Positions 62,831-64,000 of a DNA stretch of 64,000 nt are shown here, one piece after another. The position numbers were made by a program, and so were the translations under genes. Source of the stretch: Zygnema circumcarinatum (lineage: Eukaryota; Streptophyta; Zygnematophyceae; Zygnematales; Zygnemataceae). The number at the start of each line of letters is the position of its first letter. The first letter of the stretch is position 1. The notes below the pieces were generated by a model. It was not told the DNA's origin. It did not search any database and saw nothing but the letters and a program-made list of their open reading frames with translations. The stretch lies in the NCBI GenBank assembly GCA_037447605.1, contig CM074804.1:6489948-6553947 (forward strand). Direction: 5' to 3'.

Positions 62831-64000
62831 CGTGAGTGCGTGCAAGCCAATGTTTATCATCAAGTGGCAATTTCATTTTAATTCTCGCAGTAATATTTGG
62901 CAGCTGCTTAGAAAGTCCCATGCTCCAGAATGCTTTGTAGATAAGGGAGGAAAAGAAGGGCGGTTGATTATGTGCTTCTGAACCATAGTGCGGTGTATAT
63001 ATCTCTGGAAAATTCTTCGATTGGGATCTCGTTCTTCCATATCTACAATGCAGTCTGGTGAATGTGTCCCTTGGAGAGGTCTCCTCTGATGTGCTCACAA
63101 TGCATGGTCTTGAATCTTGCGCGAAGCCCTCTCCCAGCTTATCATAACCAGGACATCTACCGGATTCCTGCAGTCTGATAGATCTGAACATATGTACTTC
63201 TCTTCATGCTTTTCATGTGTCATGTTGTTGGATGTTCATAAAATGTAGGAGAACACATCCCAAAACCTGTAGGCATCAATCCATTGTGAAGATATTTCCT
63301 GTCGACTTAAGCGACTAAGCACACATATTACAGTAAACACCTTAGGTCTGTGAACACTTTTCGGTACTTTGGGTTGAGTCTAGAATTCCGAACCTCTCGA
63401 ATGTGTGGTAAAAGAACATATCAAGAAACATTTGAACTGTCGATTGCAGAATGATGTCGACATCGTTATTTTATTCTTGACACAAATAGAAATAATGCTT
63501 CCAGCCGTAATGAGCCCTCGACAAGTGTGAGGGGCTTTTAGATTGTTGAAGTCCCTTCCTTGAACACCAACCACATCATGACCTCCAACATCTTGTACCT
63601 TATTCCCTCTACCCTATCGACTACAGTGCCTGTGCGAGGCTATGACAAATCAGAGTGCAGATTGGGCTGAAGTAAACGCATGGCTTATATCAGACAGGGA
63701 CTGCTCAACACGTCTTTCTCAGCAAGGGAACTTCGATTGGCCATGGTTCCATTGCGATGACAGAGCTCACAGATTGTCCGCAAATGCTAGTGCTACGTCT
63801 ATATAGTATGTAGAGAACAGAAAATCATAATTTGGAATGCTACTTCATATCTTCTTTGGAATGGTTGGCAATCTGTACTGGACGGGAACACAACTGGATG
63901 ACGTTTCTTGTTTCAAGTTTCAACTATAAGCTTTACACAATCAGACACACGATTGCCTCGCGCAGAGGAGGAAGAGGCGCAGCGGCGTAGGGAGCAAACT
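62831..64000. other. Right end, downstream of PLK
   Basis: This holds the PLK 3' region. The last 40 bases are open and read AEEEEAQRRREQT on the plus strand, so an exon of a further gene could begin here, but it is too short to call. Confidence 0.4.

Overview
This is nuclear DNA of a plant-lineage eukaryote. It carries intron-rich genes with GT-AG introns, plant-specific families (a galectin-domain hydroxyproline galactosyltransferase, a hydroxyproline arabinosyltransferase, a GTE-type bromodomain protein) and plant promoter words (telo-boxes, G-boxes). The spacing is roughly one gene per 6 kb. This suggests a bryophyte-grade land plant or a close streptophyte alga, but I cannot fix the species. 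Two runs of 10 Ns mark assembly gaps.

Ten protein genes were found. In order they are: a membrane-anchored bZIP factor of the bZIP17/28 type (minus, cut by the left edge), exocyst SEC5 (minus), AP-5 mu (minus), PIG-Q/GPI1 (plus), galectin-domain GALT (plus), HPAT (minus), ALG1 (plus), glutamate decarboxylase (minus), GTE1/IMB1-like bromodomain protein (minus) and pyridoxal kinase (plus). For seven of them (AP-5 mu, PIG-Q, GALT, ALG1, GAD, GTE, PLK) I could join exons by hand into a reading frame that stays open from ATG to stop. HPAT lacks only its last exon. SEC5 is supported by conserved blocks along its length.

Layout: 1-18 kb holds three tandem minus-strand genes. AP-5 mu and PIG-Q share a 233 bp head-to-head promoter. 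The stretch 24-28.4 kb is repeat-rich and GC-rich with no supported gene. GALT and HPAT converge. HPAT and ALG1 share a 343 bp head-to-head promoter. ALG1 and GAD converge. GAD and GTE are tandem, and GTE and PLK diverge.

The first seven genes all act in the secretory pathway: ER-stress transcription, exocytosis, endosomal sorting, GPI anchors, N-glycans, and two kinds of cell-wall protein O-glycosylation. Among the last three genes, GAD needs pyridoxal phosphate and PLK makes it. Both have G-boxes (CACGTG) upstream. A GTACGG/CCGTAC motif recurs close upstream of most gene starts. A roughly 100 bp repeat occurs three times in intergenic DNA, and one copy keeps an open reading frame. An HPAT intron holds a 31 bp near-perfect inverted repeat that looks like a microRNA precursor.
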